The notes below the pieces were generated by a model. The model had not been told where the DNA came from. It did not search any database and saw nothing but the letters and a program-made list of their open reading frames with translations. Of a stretch of 64,000 bases of DNA, positions 35,271 through 44,500 are shown one piece after another. The translations under genes were made by a program, and so were the position numbers. The number at the start of each line of letters is the position of its first letter. The stretch's first letter is position 1. Source of the stretch: Alphaproteobacteria bacterium (lineage in GTDB: Bacteria > Pseudomonadota > Alphaproteobacteria > Micropepsales > Micropepsaceae); contig JAFKFG010000008.1 of the NCBI GenBank assembly GCA_017307355.1, forward strand, positions 1-64,000, in the 5' to 3' direction.

Positions 35271-35867
35271 ATGGAAAATCACGTTATGCAGAAATCAACC
35301 CTGATCGCGGTCGCGTTGACGGTCGCGCAGCCCGCATGGGCCGCATCGACTACCGTCAACCTGGGCACGCCCGCGCCACTGAGCAAGACCAAGAAGGATA
35401 TCGAAACCCTGGGCTCCGGCGTTGCCATCGCCCTGCCGCTGGTGGCGGGGGGGATTTCCTATTTCAAGCATGACACGATGGGCCTGGCGCAGCTCACGGT
35501 CGAAACCGTGTTCACGGTGGGCACGGCCTATGCGCTCAAGAATATCGTGCGCGAGCGGCGGCCCGACGGGTCGGACTATCAATCCTTTCCCTCCGACACC
35601 ACCGCGCTGGCCGCGTCGGGATCGTCCTATCTGTGGGGCCGCTATGGCTGGCAATATGGATTGCCCGCCTTCCTCGCCACCCAGTTCGTTTCCTACAGCC
35701 GCATCCAGGCCAAGAAGCATCACTGGTACGACACGCTGGCCAGCTCGGCGATCGCGGCCGGCTATGGCTATGCGCTGACCACGCCCTTCAAGCGCAAATA
35801 CAATATCGACACCAGCCTGCAAGCGACGCCCGACGGCGCGGCGATCAGCCTGTCCTATAATTTCTAG
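35271..35867 (+). CDS. PAP2-superfamily phosphatase-like protein with altered motif C2
   Basis: 198 residues with a signal-like N-terminus (ending AQPAWAA). Motif C1 is present as KNIVRERRP and C3 as SRIQAKKHHWYD. The middle motif, usually PSGH, reads PSDT, so the proton-donating histidine is replaced. It may still act slowly on lipid or polyprenyl phosphates or may have another role. The start could also be the ATG at 35286. A broken TlpA-like fragment begins right at its stop codon. Confidence 0.8.
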   Translation: MENHVMQKSTLIAVALTVAQPAWAASTTVNLGTPAPLSKTKKDIETLGSGVAIALPLVAGGISYFKHDTMGLAQLTVETVFTVGTAYALKNIVRERRPDGSDYQSFPSDTTALAASGSSYLWGRYGWQYGLPAFLATQFVSYSRIQAKKHHWYDTLASSAIAAGYGYALTTPFKRKYNIDTSLQATPDGAAISLSYNF

Positions 35868-36079
35868 ATGCCGCCGATGCCAAGGCGGTGGCGGGCCGCT
35901 TTGCCTTCAACCATCCGCTTCTGATGGGGGACGCGAAATTCGGCCGCCGGTTCGGCGGCATATTGGGCATGCCGTCCGCCTTCCTGATCGGGCGCGACGG
36001 CAGGATCGTGAAGATCCTCAGGGGCGAGCCAAAAAAGCGCGGACTGGATCGGGCGATCCAGTCCGCGCTCAATTCGTAG
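35867..36079 (+). pseudogene. C-terminal remnant of a TlpA/thioredoxin-like protein
   Basis: The 71-codon frame from 35867 has family-like sequence (AVAGRFAFNHPLLMGD...LGMPSAFLIGRDGRIVKILRG), the C-terminal half of a TlpA/AhpC-TSA thioredoxin with the cis-proline MPS motif. The N-terminal half with the CxxC active site is missing. The homology begins at the PAP2 stop codon (TAG at 35865-35867), so a deletion probably fused the two. A GTG at 35888 could still start a 63-residue peptide. Confidence 0.7.
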
Positions 36080-36098
36080 CGATCAGATATTCAGCCGA

Positions 36099-36530
36099 TC
36101 AGTGGGCGGGCGGCGAGAAGCCGATCGCCTTGAGGAATTCGGTGCGCTGATCCAGTTCCTTCTGCCCGGCGGGATAGCCGTTGGACTTGAGGATGAAGGC
36201 GAGGATCTGCGCATATTGGGCGCGGCTGAGCTTGCCGGGATTGTCCTGCGGCATGGTGGTGCGGATGCGCTCGAACAGCTCGCCCACGGTCAGGCCGGCC
36301 CAGTTGGAGATGAATTCGCCGCCGACCAGCGCCGGGGCTTCGCCGTTGCCGGTCAGGCCCGAGCCATGGCAGGCCGCGCAGTTCTGGGAGAACTGGGCCT
36401 GGCCCTGGTCCGCCTGGGCGGCGGTGTAGATGCCGTCCAGAGTCGTGGGGCCGCCTTGCGCCCAAGCCACGCCGCCGATACCGGCCGTAACCGTGAGGGC
36501 CGCCGCGAGGATGGCAATTCTGGAAGACAT
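36099..36530 (-). CDS. Class I c-type cytochrome
   Basis: 143 residues with a signal peptide (ending GGVAWA). The heme motif is C51-AA-C54-H55 and the methionine ligand is probably in TTMPQDNPG. It is a single-heme periplasmic cytochrome. AGGAG lies 7 nt before ATG 36530; an upstream ATG at 36578 is less likely. Partner unknown. Confidence 0.88.
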   Translation of the reverse strand: MSSRIAILAAALTVTAGIGGVAWAQGGPTTLDGIYTAAQADQGQAQFSQNCAACHGSGLTGNGEAPALVGGEFISNWAGLTVGELFERIRTTMPQDNPGKLSRAQYAQILAFILKSNGYPAGQKELDQRTEFLKAIGFSPPAH

Positions 36531-36672
36531 ACGGATGCTCCTGACCTGTGACTTCACGCCAAAATGAGTGGCGATCATGTCTCAATCATGGCCGGTTGGA
36601 CAGTGCATCCAATTGACGCGTGGGGATTCTGTGGCAGCTATGCAACTCCCCCCGGGGCCGTAAAGCCGCCGT

Positions 36673-36837
36673 CTATTTCTTGACGGTCAGGCTGATTCCG
36701 GGCGCGGGGTGGGTGCCGCCGCTTTTGTAATTGTCCCACATGAAAAAGCCGATCACGGCCACCGCGACCAGGACGGCACCCAGAAGAAAGGCAAGAAGGA
36801 CATTGCCGCTGCCGCCCGATTTGGTTTCGACGATCAT
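36673..36837 (-). CDS. Small single-span membrane protein
   Basis: 54 residues: a short N-terminus, one clear transmembrane segment (VLLAFLLGAVLVAVAVIGFF) and a short tail ending TVKK. AAGGG lies upstream of the ATG. Such small inner-membrane proteins are common; no function is assigned. A longer form would require reading into GC-rich noise. Confidence 0.6.
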   Translation of the reverse strand: MIVETKSGGSGNVLLAFLLGAVLVAVAVIGFFMWDNYKSGGTHPAPGISLTVKK

Positions 36838-36916
36838 GGGCCGACCCTTATGGAGTTTCGGGACAGGAAACGAAGATCGCCGGGCAGGGGTTCCTGGAAC
36901 CTGGCTCCCGCAAGAA

Positions 36917-38371
36917 TCAGAGAAGCGCGGAGAGGCGGCGCATGCCCGCCGTAATCCGGCGCGCATCGGTGCCGCCATAGCCCAGGATCAGTCCCGGCCG
37001 TTTCGGTTTTTCCAGGCAGCACAGAGACAAGGGCTGAACCGAAAGGCCCGCCGCCGCGGCGCGTTCCGAAATCGCCCGATCGTCCGCGCCGCGCGGCAGA
37101 AGCGCCACCAGATGCATGCCGGCTTCGGCGCTGACGATTTCCACCTGCCCGATTTCGCCAAGCGCTGAGATCAGCAAGGCGCGCCGTTCCATATAGAGCA
37201 TCCGCATCCGGCGCACATGGCGCGCGAAATGGCCCTCGCGCACGAAATCGGCAAGCGCCAGCTGAAACAGGGTGGCGGGAAACAGGTCGATGGCGTCGCG
37301 CGCGGCTGAGAAGCCGGCGATCAGGGATTTGGGAATGACCAGATAGCCCACGCGCAAGGCGGGAAACAGCACTTTGCTGAAGGTGCCGGCATAGATCACC
37401 CGATCCTCCGCGCTCAATCCCTGCACGGCGGCGATGGGATGGCCGGCATAGCGATATTCGCTGTCGTAATCGTCCTCGATGATCCAGCCGTCATGCCGCG
37501 CCGCCCAGCTCAGCAATTGCATGCGGCGCGCCGCGCTCAAGGTCATGCCCATGGGATATTGATGCGACGGCGTGACATAGGCGGCGCGGGCATGCGGAGC
37601 GCGGGCAAGCCCGGCTTCCACATCCAGCCCGTCCGCATCCACCGGCACCGGAACGGCGCGGGCGCCCGCGATGGCGAAGGCGCGATGCGCGCCCGGATAG
37701 CCGGGTTCTTCCATCCAGACCGCATCGTCCTTGTTCAAAAGCGCGCGGGCGGCGATCTGAAGGCCATGCTGCGATCCGGCCACGACCATGATCTGCGAGG
37801 CGTCGCAGCGCACCGCCCGCGCCATGCTGAGATAGTCAGCGATGGTTTCGCGAAAGCCGATATCGCCCATCGGATCGCCATAGGCCAGGTGCCGCGGCGC
37901 GGGATGACGGGCGTGACGCGTCAGAAGCGACGACCAGATGTCGTTGGGGAAATGATCCAGCGCGGGCAGGCTGACGCGAAACGCGGCGCCCGGCTGCTTG
38001 GGATCGGGCGGCAGCGCCAGCACCGCATCGACGCCGGACGAAAGCCGGGCGGCGATCTTGCGCGGCGGGCGGCGCGCGGCGCGGCTCGCGGTCTTGAGCG
38101 CCTCTTCGGGAATGGAGGCGGCAACACAGGTGCCCGCGCCGGTGAAGCTCTCCAGATAGCCTTCGGCGTGAAGCTGCTGATAGGCGGTGAGAACGGGGAT
38201 GCGGGAAATCTTCAGCTCCCGCGCCAAAGCGCGGGTCGAGGGTACGCGCTGCCCGGGCCGCAAGCGTCCTTCGACGATGGCGTGCTGGAACCAGCCATAG
38301 AGCTGGCGATAGAGCGGCGTGGGGCCGTCCAGCGCGATCAGGGGAATAAGTCCGGTGCCGCTGCGCTTCAT
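36917..38371 (-). CDS. MocR-type GntR regulator with aminotransferase domain
   Basis: 484 residues: an N-terminal GntR winged helix (PLYRQLYGWFQHAIVEGRL...STRALARELKISR at about 15-65) fused to a fold-type-I aminotransferase domain. The PLP lysine is probably the K in YAGTFSKVLFPALRVGYL. MocR proteins such as PdxR and GabR use PLP or its adducts as effector. It is divergent from the barrel gene at 38481, which may be its target. Starts at 38401 and 38425 are also possible. Confidence 0.88.
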   Translation of the reverse strand: MKRSGTGLIPLIALDGPTPLYRQLYGWFQHAIVEGRLRPGQRVPSTRALARELKISRIPVLTAYQQLHAEGYLESFTGAGTCVAASIPEEALKTASRAARRPPRKIAARLSSGVDAVLALPPDPKQPGAAFRVSLPALDHFPNDIWSSLLTRHARHPAPRHLAYGDPMGDIGFRETIADYLSMARAVRCDASQIMVVAGSQHGLQIAARALLNKDDAVWMEEPGYPGAHRAFAIAGARAVPVPVDADGLDVEAGLARAPHARAAYVTPSHQYPMGMTLSAARRMQLLSWAARHDGWIIEDDYDSEYRYAGHPIAAVQGLSAEDRVIYAGTFSKVLFPALRVGYLVIPKSLIAGFSAARDAIDLFPATLFQLALADFVREGHFARHVRRMRMLYMERRALLISALGEIGQVEIVSAEAGMHLVALLPRGADDRAISERAAAAGLSVQPLSLCCLEKPKRPGLILGYGGTDARRITAGMRRLSALL

Positions 38372-38480
38372 GGTCCGCCCGGGGCCATCCAGAGTGGTCA
38401 TATCGGAATGACAAAAACCGGTCATTGAGACAGTCCACTTCAGCCTCTACCCAATTGCCGGTTTGCGCAAGCTGGGTGCG

Positions 38481-39440
38481 ATGAAGCGGATTTGGATCGC
38501 GTTGGGTCTGGCGCTGCTGGCGCCTTGCGGCGCGTCGGCGGAGGTGGCGCGCCAGTCGCTGGACGATGCCTGGTGGACGGGGCCGTTGCTGGCGCCCACC
38601 GCGGGCACTTTGCCGGTGGGGCATTTTCTGTTCGAGCCCTATTTCTACGATGCCATTCCCACCGCGGCGGTGGATGCGGCGGGACACTCCCATCCCGTCG
38701 CCCGCGCCAACAATTTCGGCTCCCAATCCTATTTTCTCTATGGCCTGGCCGACCGCTTCACCGTGGGCCTCATTCCCCGCTTCGGATTCAAAGATGCGGA
38801 TGACGGTCTGGGCAGCGCTTCGGTCAATGCGGGCGACCTGACCTTGCAGGCGCAGTATCAACTGACGCGGTTCGAGGAAGGCGGCTTTCTTCCCACCATC
38901 TCGGTCAATCTGGGCGAGACCTTGCCGACCGGCGCCTATGACCGGCTGGACCGTTTCGCCGACGGCTTCGGCGCGGGCGCCTATACCACCACCTTGTCGC
39001 TCTATTCGCAGACCTATTTCTGGATGCCGAACGGGCGCATCCTGCGCACCCGGCTCAACCTGTCCTATGCGTTGTCGGATACGGTCGATCTGATGGACCG
39101 CAGCGTCTACGGCACCATGCCCGGCTTTCGCGGTCATGCCAGCCCCGGAGGATCGGCGGTGGCGGACCTGGCGTTCGAATACAGCATCGACCGCAACTGG
39201 GTGGCGGCGATGGATTTTTGGTTGGAGCAGGACGAGAACACCCGCGTCACCGGCAACTATCCGGGCGCGCCGCGGATGGTGAGCGATCTGGGCCGCGCGC
39301 GGATTTTCTATGTCGCGCCGGCGCTGGAATACAATTTCAGCGGCAGCTTCGGGGTGATCCTGGGGGCGCGGATCTTCGCGGCGGGCGAGAACCAGACGGC
39401 CACGGTGACGCCCGTGATCGCGTTCAATTATGTCCATTGA
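38481..39440 (+). CDS. Outer-membrane beta-barrel/transporter-like protein (paralogue 2)
   Basis: 319 residues, signal peptide ending GASA, then WWTGPLLAPTAGTLPVG and a strand-rich body with LPTGAYDRLDRFADGFG and a closing APALEYNFSGSFGV...VIAFNYVH. It is a paralogue of 12161-13117. The final residues are aromatic/hydrophobic like an outer-membrane barrel end signal. The MocR gene is divergent and 109 bp away. Transport substrate unknown. Confidence 0.72.
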   Translation: MKRIWIALGLALLAPCGASAEVARQSLDDAWWTGPLLAPTAGTLPVGHFLFEPYFYDAIPTAAVDAAGHSHPVARANNFGSQSYFLYGLADRFTVGLIPRFGFKDADDGLGSASVNAGDLTLQAQYQLTRFEEGGFLPTISVNLGETLPTGAYDRLDRFADGFGAGAYTTTLSLYSQTYFWMPNGRILRTRLNLSYALSDTVDLMDRSVYGTMPGFRGHASPGGSAVADLAFEYSIDRNWVAAMDFWLEQDENTRVTGNYPGAPRMVSDLGRARIFYVAPALEYNFSGSFGVILGARIFAAGENQTATVTPVIAFNYVH

Positions 39441-39556
39441 AAGGCCCGGGACGGGGCGGCGAATTGTGGTGATTGAGAGGCAATTGGCCCGGGGGCAGGA
39501 ACTTCGCCGCGGCGTGATGCGTTTAGGGTGCAGAAGAACATAATCGGGAGAGCTTC

Positions 39557-39853
39557 ATGCGCACCCATGCTCTTACAGTTGGATTTGTCGCGGCCTTGAT
39601 GGTCGCGGGTTGCGGCACGAACCAGGGCGACCGGGCGGTCAGCGGCGGTCTGTTGGGTGCCGCGGGCGGCGCGGCCATCGGCGCGGCTGCCGGTAACGCG
39701 GGCTTGGGCGCCGCCATCGGCGCGGTGGGCGGTGCCGCCGTCGGCGCGGCCACCGATCCTTGCGACCTCAATCTGGGCGATCCGTTCTGGCGCAACAATG
39801 GCGGGCGCGACGGTTACTATCGCCGCTGCGGCCACCAATATCGCGACCGTTAA
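39557..39853 (+). CDS. Glycine-zipper lipoprotein
   Basis: 98 residues: signal peptide with lipobox VAGC near residue 19, then a glycine-zipper stretch (GGLLGAAGGAAIGAAAG and GAVGGAAVGAAT) and a short polar C-terminus with two cysteines (DPCDLN and RRCGHQ). Such YMGG/Gly-zipper lipoproteins sit in the outer membrane and can insert in membranes. GGGAGAG precedes the ATG. A strong terminator follows. Confidence 0.82.
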   Translation: MRTHALTVGFVAALMVAGCGTNQGDRAVSGGLLGAAGGAAIGAAAGNAGLGAAIGAVGGAAVGAATDPCDLNLGDPFWRNNGGRDGYYRRCGHQYRDR

Positions 39854-39886
39854 GCCACTTAGAAGAGAGACGACACTTCCCCATCT

Positions 39887-39924
39887 TTCGCCCGTTCCGG
39901 TGAGGCCGGAGCGGGCGAATTTTT
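39887..39924 (+). terminator. Rho-independent terminator of the lipoprotein gene
   Basis: TTCGCCCGTTCCGG and CCGGAGCGGGCGAA form a 14-bp stem (one G-T) with a 5-nt loop, followed by TTTTT. It also overlaps the last codon of the convergent CorC-like gene. Confidence 0.88.
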
Positions 39925-41221
39925 ACCGGCTGATGCCGCGCCGGGGCTTCTTCACCGCCAGCACCTTGTCGATGCGGTGGCCGTCGATATCGACCACTTC
40001 GAAGCGCCAGCCCTGTGCATCGACCACATCGCCCACCGAGGGCATGCGTTGAAGCTGGGCCAGGAGGAAGCCCGCCAGGGTCTGATAGTCGCGCTGCTGC
40101 GGCAAAGTCAGGCTTAAGTGATCCGCCATCTCGTCGGCGGGAAGATGCCCGGACAAAAGCCAGGACCCGTCCTCGCGGCGGAAGGCGGGCGGATCATGCT
40201 CTTCGCTATCGGCGCGAAACACGCCGGTGATGGTTTCGAAAATATCGGCTTGCGTGGCGATGCCTTCGAAATGGCCATACTCGTCATGGACCAGCGCCAT
40301 GGGGATGGCGGCGTCGCGCAGGATCGCCAGCACATCCAAGGCATCGGCGGTGTCGTGCACGATAGGCGCGGCGCGGACATGGGCTCTGAGGTCGAACGGT
40401 TTTCTTTCCGCCATCGCCGCCAGCATCTCGCGCGTCTGCACCACGCCCAAAAGTTCATCGATCCCGTTGCCGGCGGGCAGGCGCGAATGCCGCGTGCCGA
40501 TCAGCAGTTGGCGCAGTTCGCTTTCCTCGGCCGTGAGGTCCAGCCAATCGACTTCGGTGCGCGGCGTCATCACGCCCCGGATGGGGCGGTCGCCCAGCCG
40601 CATCACGCCGGAGATCATCCGCCGCTCCGCCGCTTCCAGCACGCCCGCGCCTTCGGCCTCCGCGATCAGGGTCTTGATCTCTTCGTCGGTGATCCGCTCG
40701 TCGCTGGTTCCGGTCTGGCCGAACAGGCGGAGTACGAGTTTGCCCGACAGGTCCAGCACGGTGACCAGAGGCGAAGCGATTTTGGCGATCACGGTCATGG
40801 CGGGCGCCACCTTCACCGCCATGGCTTCGGCATTGCGCAGCGCCAGCTGCTTGGGCACCAGTTCGCCCACGATCAGCGAGAAATAAGTGATCGCCACCAC
40901 CACGCTGCCCACGCCCAAGGCTTCGGCGGCGGCGGGCGCCATGCCCATCGCGCCCAGCCACTGGCTGAACCGCAGGCCCAACGTGGCGCCGGAAAACGCG
41001 CCGGAGAGAACGCCCACCAGGGTGATGCCGATCTGCACGGTGGAGAGAAAGCGGCCGGGATTTTCGCTCAAGGCCAGGGCACGCCGCGCGCCGCCCCTGC
41101 CCTGGTCGGCCATCACCTTCAACCGTGCCGGGCGGGACGAGACGATGGCCAATTCCGCCATCGCCAGAAAGCCATTGATGACAATCAGAATGGCGACGAT
41201 AGCGATTTCGAGGGCAAGCAT
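39923..41221 (-). CDS. CNNM/HlyC-CorC family membrane protein
   Basis: 432 residues: an N-terminal DUF21/CNNM transmembrane domain (residues about 1-190), a pair of CBS domains (about 210-340) and a CorC_HlyC domain at the C-terminus (about 345-430). Relatives are implicated in Mg2+/Co2+ export; the older hemolysin name is misleading. The start at 41221 begins directly at the first transmembrane segment. It is downstream of hemE on the same strand, but a family A repeat lies between them. Confidence 0.88.
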   Translation of the reverse strand: MLALEIAIVAILIVINGFLAMAELAIVSSRPARLKVMADQGRGGARRALALSENPGRFLSTVQIGITLVGVLSGAFSGATLGLRFSQWLGAMGMAPAAAEALGVGSVVVAITYFSLIVGELVPKQLALRNAEAMAVKVAPAMTVIAKIASPLVTVLDLSGKLVLRLFGQTGTSDERITDEEIKTLIAEAEGAGVLEAAERRMISGVMRLGDRPIRGVMTPRTEVDWLDLTAEESELRQLLIGTRHSRLPAGNGIDELLGVVQTREMLAAMAERKPFDLRAHVRAAPIVHDTADALDVLAILRDAAIPMALVHDEYGHFEGIATQADIFETITGVFRADSEEHDPPAFRREDGSWLLSGHLPADEMADHLSLTLPQQRDYQTLAGFLLAQLQRMPSVGDVVDAQGWRFEVVDIDGHRIDKVLAVKKPRRGISR

Positions 41222-41291
41222 GATCAGGGCAGTGTGCCTGGGCGGAGGCGCGTTGGAAAGCGGCGGTTCGAAGGCTGCCAATGCATTTTTC

Positions 41292-41429
41292 TGTCATTCC
41301 CGGCCGAGCACGAGCGAATAGCGCGTGCGAGGGGAGGGGAATCCAGGTGGCGAATTTCGCGCGGTCTTTGACGCCTGGATTCCCTTCCCTCGCGCCGCAT
41401 CTTCGATGCGCCGCTCGCCGGGAATGACA
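41292..41429. repeat. Repeat family A, copy 4
   Basis: 138 bp with ends TGTCATTCCCGG and CCGGGAATGACA and arms GGGGAATCCAGG / CCTGGATTCCCTTCCC. It lies 40 nt after the hemE stop and upstream of the CorC-like gene. Confidence 0.92.
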
Positions 41430-41469
41430 CTGAGGGGTTGGGGCGCCGTAAACTCAAGCGAGCCGCCGG

Positions 41470-42495
41470 TTAACTCCGAATAGCGGCGACCAATTCCGCG
41501 ACATGATCCGGCGGGGTTGGCTGCATCACGCCGTGACCTAAGTTGAAGATGAACGGTTTGCCCTTCATTGCTTCGATCAGCCGCTTGGCTTCGGCACGCA
41601 TGGCATCGCCGCCTTGCAGCAGCAGCACCGGGTCGAGATTGCCTTGCAACGCCACGCGCGCCGGCACCTTCACCGCCGCGATATCCGTCATCTGATCCAC
41701 GCCGATGCCGTTCACGCCGGTGGCCTCTGCATAGCGCGTCAGCCAGCTGCCCGCGCCGCGGGGGAAACCGATGATGGGAAGGTCCGGATGCTTCGCCTTC
41801 ACATTGGCGACGATGCGGGCGGTGGGGTTCAAGACCGCGGCTTCGAACAATCCGGCGGGCACGGTGGCGGCCCAGCTTTCGAACAGTTGCAGCGCTTCGG
41901 CCCCGGCCTCGGCCTGTGCGATCAGGTACTGGCTGGTGGCATCGACCAGCACATCCATCAGCCGCGCGAAAGTCTGCGGTTCGCGCCAAGCCAGGGCGCG
42001 GATCTTTTCGTGGTCGGTGCCCCCTTTGCCTTCGATCATGTAGGTGGCGACGGTCCAGGGCGAACCCGCGAAACCGATCAGCGCCGCATTCGCCATGTTC
42101 GCATCGGCGGCCATGGCGGCGCGCACATTGCGGATGGTCTGCATCACCGGCGCGAGCTTGGCCGGATCGTAGCGGAGGGCCGCGATGGCGGCCGCGTCCT
42201 CAAGCGGATCGAGGCGCGGGCCTTCGCCTTCCGCGAACCACAGCTTCTGGCCGAGCGCATGGGGCACCAGCAGAATGTCGGCGAAGAGAATGGCGGCATC
42301 CAGATGAAAGCGCCGCACGGGCTGCAAGGTCACTTCCGTCGCCAGTTCGGGATTGAGGCAATAGGCGACGAAGTCCGGCGCGTTGGCGCGCAGGGCCCGG
42401 TATTCGGGCAGATAGCGCCCCGCCTGGCGCATCAGCCACACGGGCGGCGGGGATTGCGGCTCGCCCTTCAGCACCGAAAGCAGCTTTTTCACCAT
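41470..42495 (-). CDS. hemE: Uroporphyrinogen decarboxylase
   Basis: 341 residues, normal length. It removes four carboxyl groups from uroporphyrinogen III to give coproporphyrinogen III in cytoplasmic heme synthesis. The diagnostic MRQAGRYLPEYR is at about residue 22, and FADILLVPHALG near 70. The start overlaps the hemC stop by 7 bp, so translation is coupled. The end lies 40 bp from a family A repeat. Confidence 0.96.
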   Translation of the reverse strand: MVKKLLSVLKGEPQSPPPVWLMRQAGRYLPEYRALRANAPDFVAYCLNPELATEVTLQPVRRFHLDAAILFADILLVPHALGQKLWFAEGEGPRLDPLEDAAAIAALRYDPAKLAPVMQTIRNVRAAMAADANMANAALIGFAGSPWTVATYMIEGKGGTDHEKIRALAWREPQTFARLMDVLVDATSQYLIAQAEAGAEALQLFESWAATVPAGLFEAAVLNPTARIVANVKAKHPDLPIIGFPRGAGSWLTRYAEATGVNGIGVDQMTDIAAVKVPARVALQGNLDPVLLLQGGDAMRAEAKRLIEAMKGKPFIFNLGHGVMQPTPPDHVAELVAAIRS

Positions 42496-43427
42496 CCGCG
42501 TTTTTCCAGACTTTGAATGAAGGCCTCGCCTGCCTCGGCGCGGATCTGCGCGCCGATTTGGCGTCCGAAGGCGGCGGCGTCGCCGATGGCATCGCCGCTG
42601 AGCGCCATGGTTTCCTCCCGCCGCCAGCGGGTCTCGCCATCGGGCGTCAGAATCTCGCCCAGAAAATGCAGCATGCCGTTGTTGAGCCGCGCCAGGGCAC
42701 CGATGGGCGTGCGGCAGGAACCGTCCAGCGCATGGAGAAAACCGCGCTCCGCCGCCACCGCGATTTCGAATTCCGGCACCGTGATCCGGGCCAGCAAGTC
42801 GCGCGTCTTCGCATCGTCGGCGCGGCAGGTGACAGCGAGGGCGCCCTGGCCCGGGGCGGGCGGCATGTCCTCGACATCGATCAGGCTGGTGACATGGCTT
42901 TGCAGGCCCATCCGTGTCAGGCCCGCCAGCGCGAGAAATGTGGCGTCCATCACGCCTTCATTCATCCGCTTCAGCCGGGTCTGGATGCTGCCGCGCAAGG
43001 TGACGATCTTCAGGTCGGGGCGCAGATGCAGGGTTTGCGCCTGGCGCCGGAGGCTGGCGGTGCCCACCACCGCGCCTTGCGGCAATTCCGCCAGGCTGCG
43101 CGCCTTGGACGAAATGAATCCGTCGCGGGGATCTTCGCGCGACGGAATGGCCGCCAGGGCAATGCCGTCCGGCATCACCGTGGGCAGATCCTTCAGCGAA
43201 TGGATGGCGGCGTCGATGCGCCCATCCAGCAAGGCTTCGTCCAGCTCCTTGGTGAAAAGGCCCTTGCCGCCCGCATCCTGCAGGCGGCGGTCGGCGATGC
43301 GGTCGCCGCTGGTGACGAAGCTTTCGATGGGCGATTCCGCTTCGCCGGTCAGGCGCGCCAGCTTTGCCGCCACGGTCCCGGATTGCGTCATCGCCAGGGG
43401 CGAGCCGCGCGAACCCCATTTGATCAT
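42489..43427 (-). CDS. hemC: Hydroxymethylbilane synthase (porphobilinogen deaminase)
   Basis: 312 residues. It joins four porphobilinogens into hydroxymethylbilane and carries a dipyrromethane cofactor on C238 (GSCRTPIGAL). The GSRGSPLA N-terminus, RREDPRDGF-like loop (SREDPRDGFIS) and SLRRQAQ block are typical. The ATG at 43427 overlaps the hemF stop in TGATG; the longer frame upstream is antisense noise. It sits between hemF and hemE in one operon. Confidence 0.96.
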   Translation of the reverse strand: MIKWGSRGSPLAMTQSGTVAAKLARLTGEAESPIESFVTSGDRIADRRLQDAGGKGLFTKELDEALLDGRIDAAIHSLKDLPTVMPDGIALAAIPSREDPRDGFISSKARSLAELPQGAVVGTASLRRQAQTLHLRPDLKIVTLRGSIQTRLKRMNEGVMDATFLALAGLTRMGLQSHVTSLIDVEDMPPAPGQGALAVTCRADDAKTRDLLARITVPEFEIAVAAERGFLHALDGSCRTPIGALARLNNGMLHFLGEILTPDGETRWRREETMALSGDAIGDAAAFGRQIGAQIRAEAGEAFIQSLEKRGW

Positions 43428-44320
43428 CAGCGCCACTCCGCGATCGGTGGCATGGACGAGAGAATGCTTTCCACATTGCCGCCGGTCTTCAGGCCAAAAG
43501 TAGTGCCGCGGTCGTAGAGCAGATTGAACTCGACATAGCGGCCGCGCCATTTCGCCTGTTCATGGCGTTCGGCGTCCGACCATGGCGTGGTCCAATGGCG
43601 GCGCACGATCTGAGGATAAATATCGAGAAAGGCGAGGCCGACATTTTGCGTGAAGGCGAAGTCGCGCGCCCAGTCGCCGCTGTCGTGATGGTCGTAGAAG
43701 ATGCCGCCCACGCCGCGATGCTCGCCGCGATGGGGCAGGAAGAAATACTCGTCCGCCCATTTCTTGTATTTGGCGTACCAGCCGGCGTCGAAGCCGTCGC
43801 AGGCCGCCTTCATGCGGGCATGGAAATCTTGCGCATCGTCGTGATCGGCGCGGCGCTGCGCGTCCAGGGTGGGGTTGAGGTCCGCGCCGCCGCCGAACCA
43901 GCTTTCGGTGGTCACGATCATGCGGGTGTTCATGTGCACGGCGGGCACGTACGGGTTCTTCATATGGGCGATCAGGCTGATGCCGGTGGCCCAGAAGCGG
44001 GGATCGGCGGCAGCCCCTTTCACCTGCTTGGCGAAGTCGGGCGAGAAGGCGCCGTGCACGGTGGAGACATGCACCCCCACCTTTTCGAACAGGCGGCCCC
44101 GCATCATCCCCATCACCCCGCCGCCCTGGTCCTGGCCCTCGGCCGACACGGTGCGGCGCCAGGGGGTGCGGACGAAGGTGCCGGCGTCGCCATTATAAAG
44201 AGCGGGATCGGCCCCGGCCTCCAGCGTCTCGAAAGCCGCGATGATCCGCGACGCCAGGTCTTCGAACCAGGCGCGGGCGGCGTTTTTGCGGGATTCCAGG
44301 CTGTCGGCGGGCGTTTCCAT
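43427..44320 (-). CDS. hemF: Oxygen-dependent coproporphyrinogen III oxidase
   Basis: 297 residues, the aerobic HemF type. It oxidatively decarboxylates coproporphyrinogen III to protoporphyrinogen IX. Family blocks are visible: TPWRRTVSAEGQDQGGGVMG near the N-terminus, WFGGGADLNP and FLPHRGEHRGVGGIFYDHH. It is the first gene of hemF-hemC-hemE, all overlapping or touching. The promoter must lie in the 180-bp gap shared with the divergent yeiH-like gene. Confidence 0.96.
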   Translation of the reverse strand: METPADSLESRKNAARAWFEDLASRIIAAFETLEAGADPALYNGDAGTFVRTPWRRTVSAEGQDQGGGVMGMMRGRLFEKVGVHVSTVHGAFSPDFAKQVKGAAADPRFWATGISLIAHMKNPYVPAVHMNTRMIVTTESWFGGGADLNPTLDAQRRADHDDAQDFHARMKAACDGFDAGWYAKYKKWADEYFFLPHRGEHRGVGGIFYDHHDSGDWARDFAFTQNVGLAFLDIYPQIVRRHWTTPWSDAERHEQAKWRGRYVEFNLLYDRGTTFGLKTGGNVESILSSMPPIAEWR

Positions 44321-44500
44321 GAGTGGGACGGGTTCTAAGCGGTCAGGAGCGGATCGCCAAGCGAACCAATGCCGCGCGGGCCGCCAAGCCGCTGACAGAT
44401 AATCAATCGAAAATACATATTATTAACCGCAGAATAAGTGGTTGGATTTATCAGTCGCAATGGTGTGGAATCAATCGCGAAGGTTGCCCCATACGGTGCC

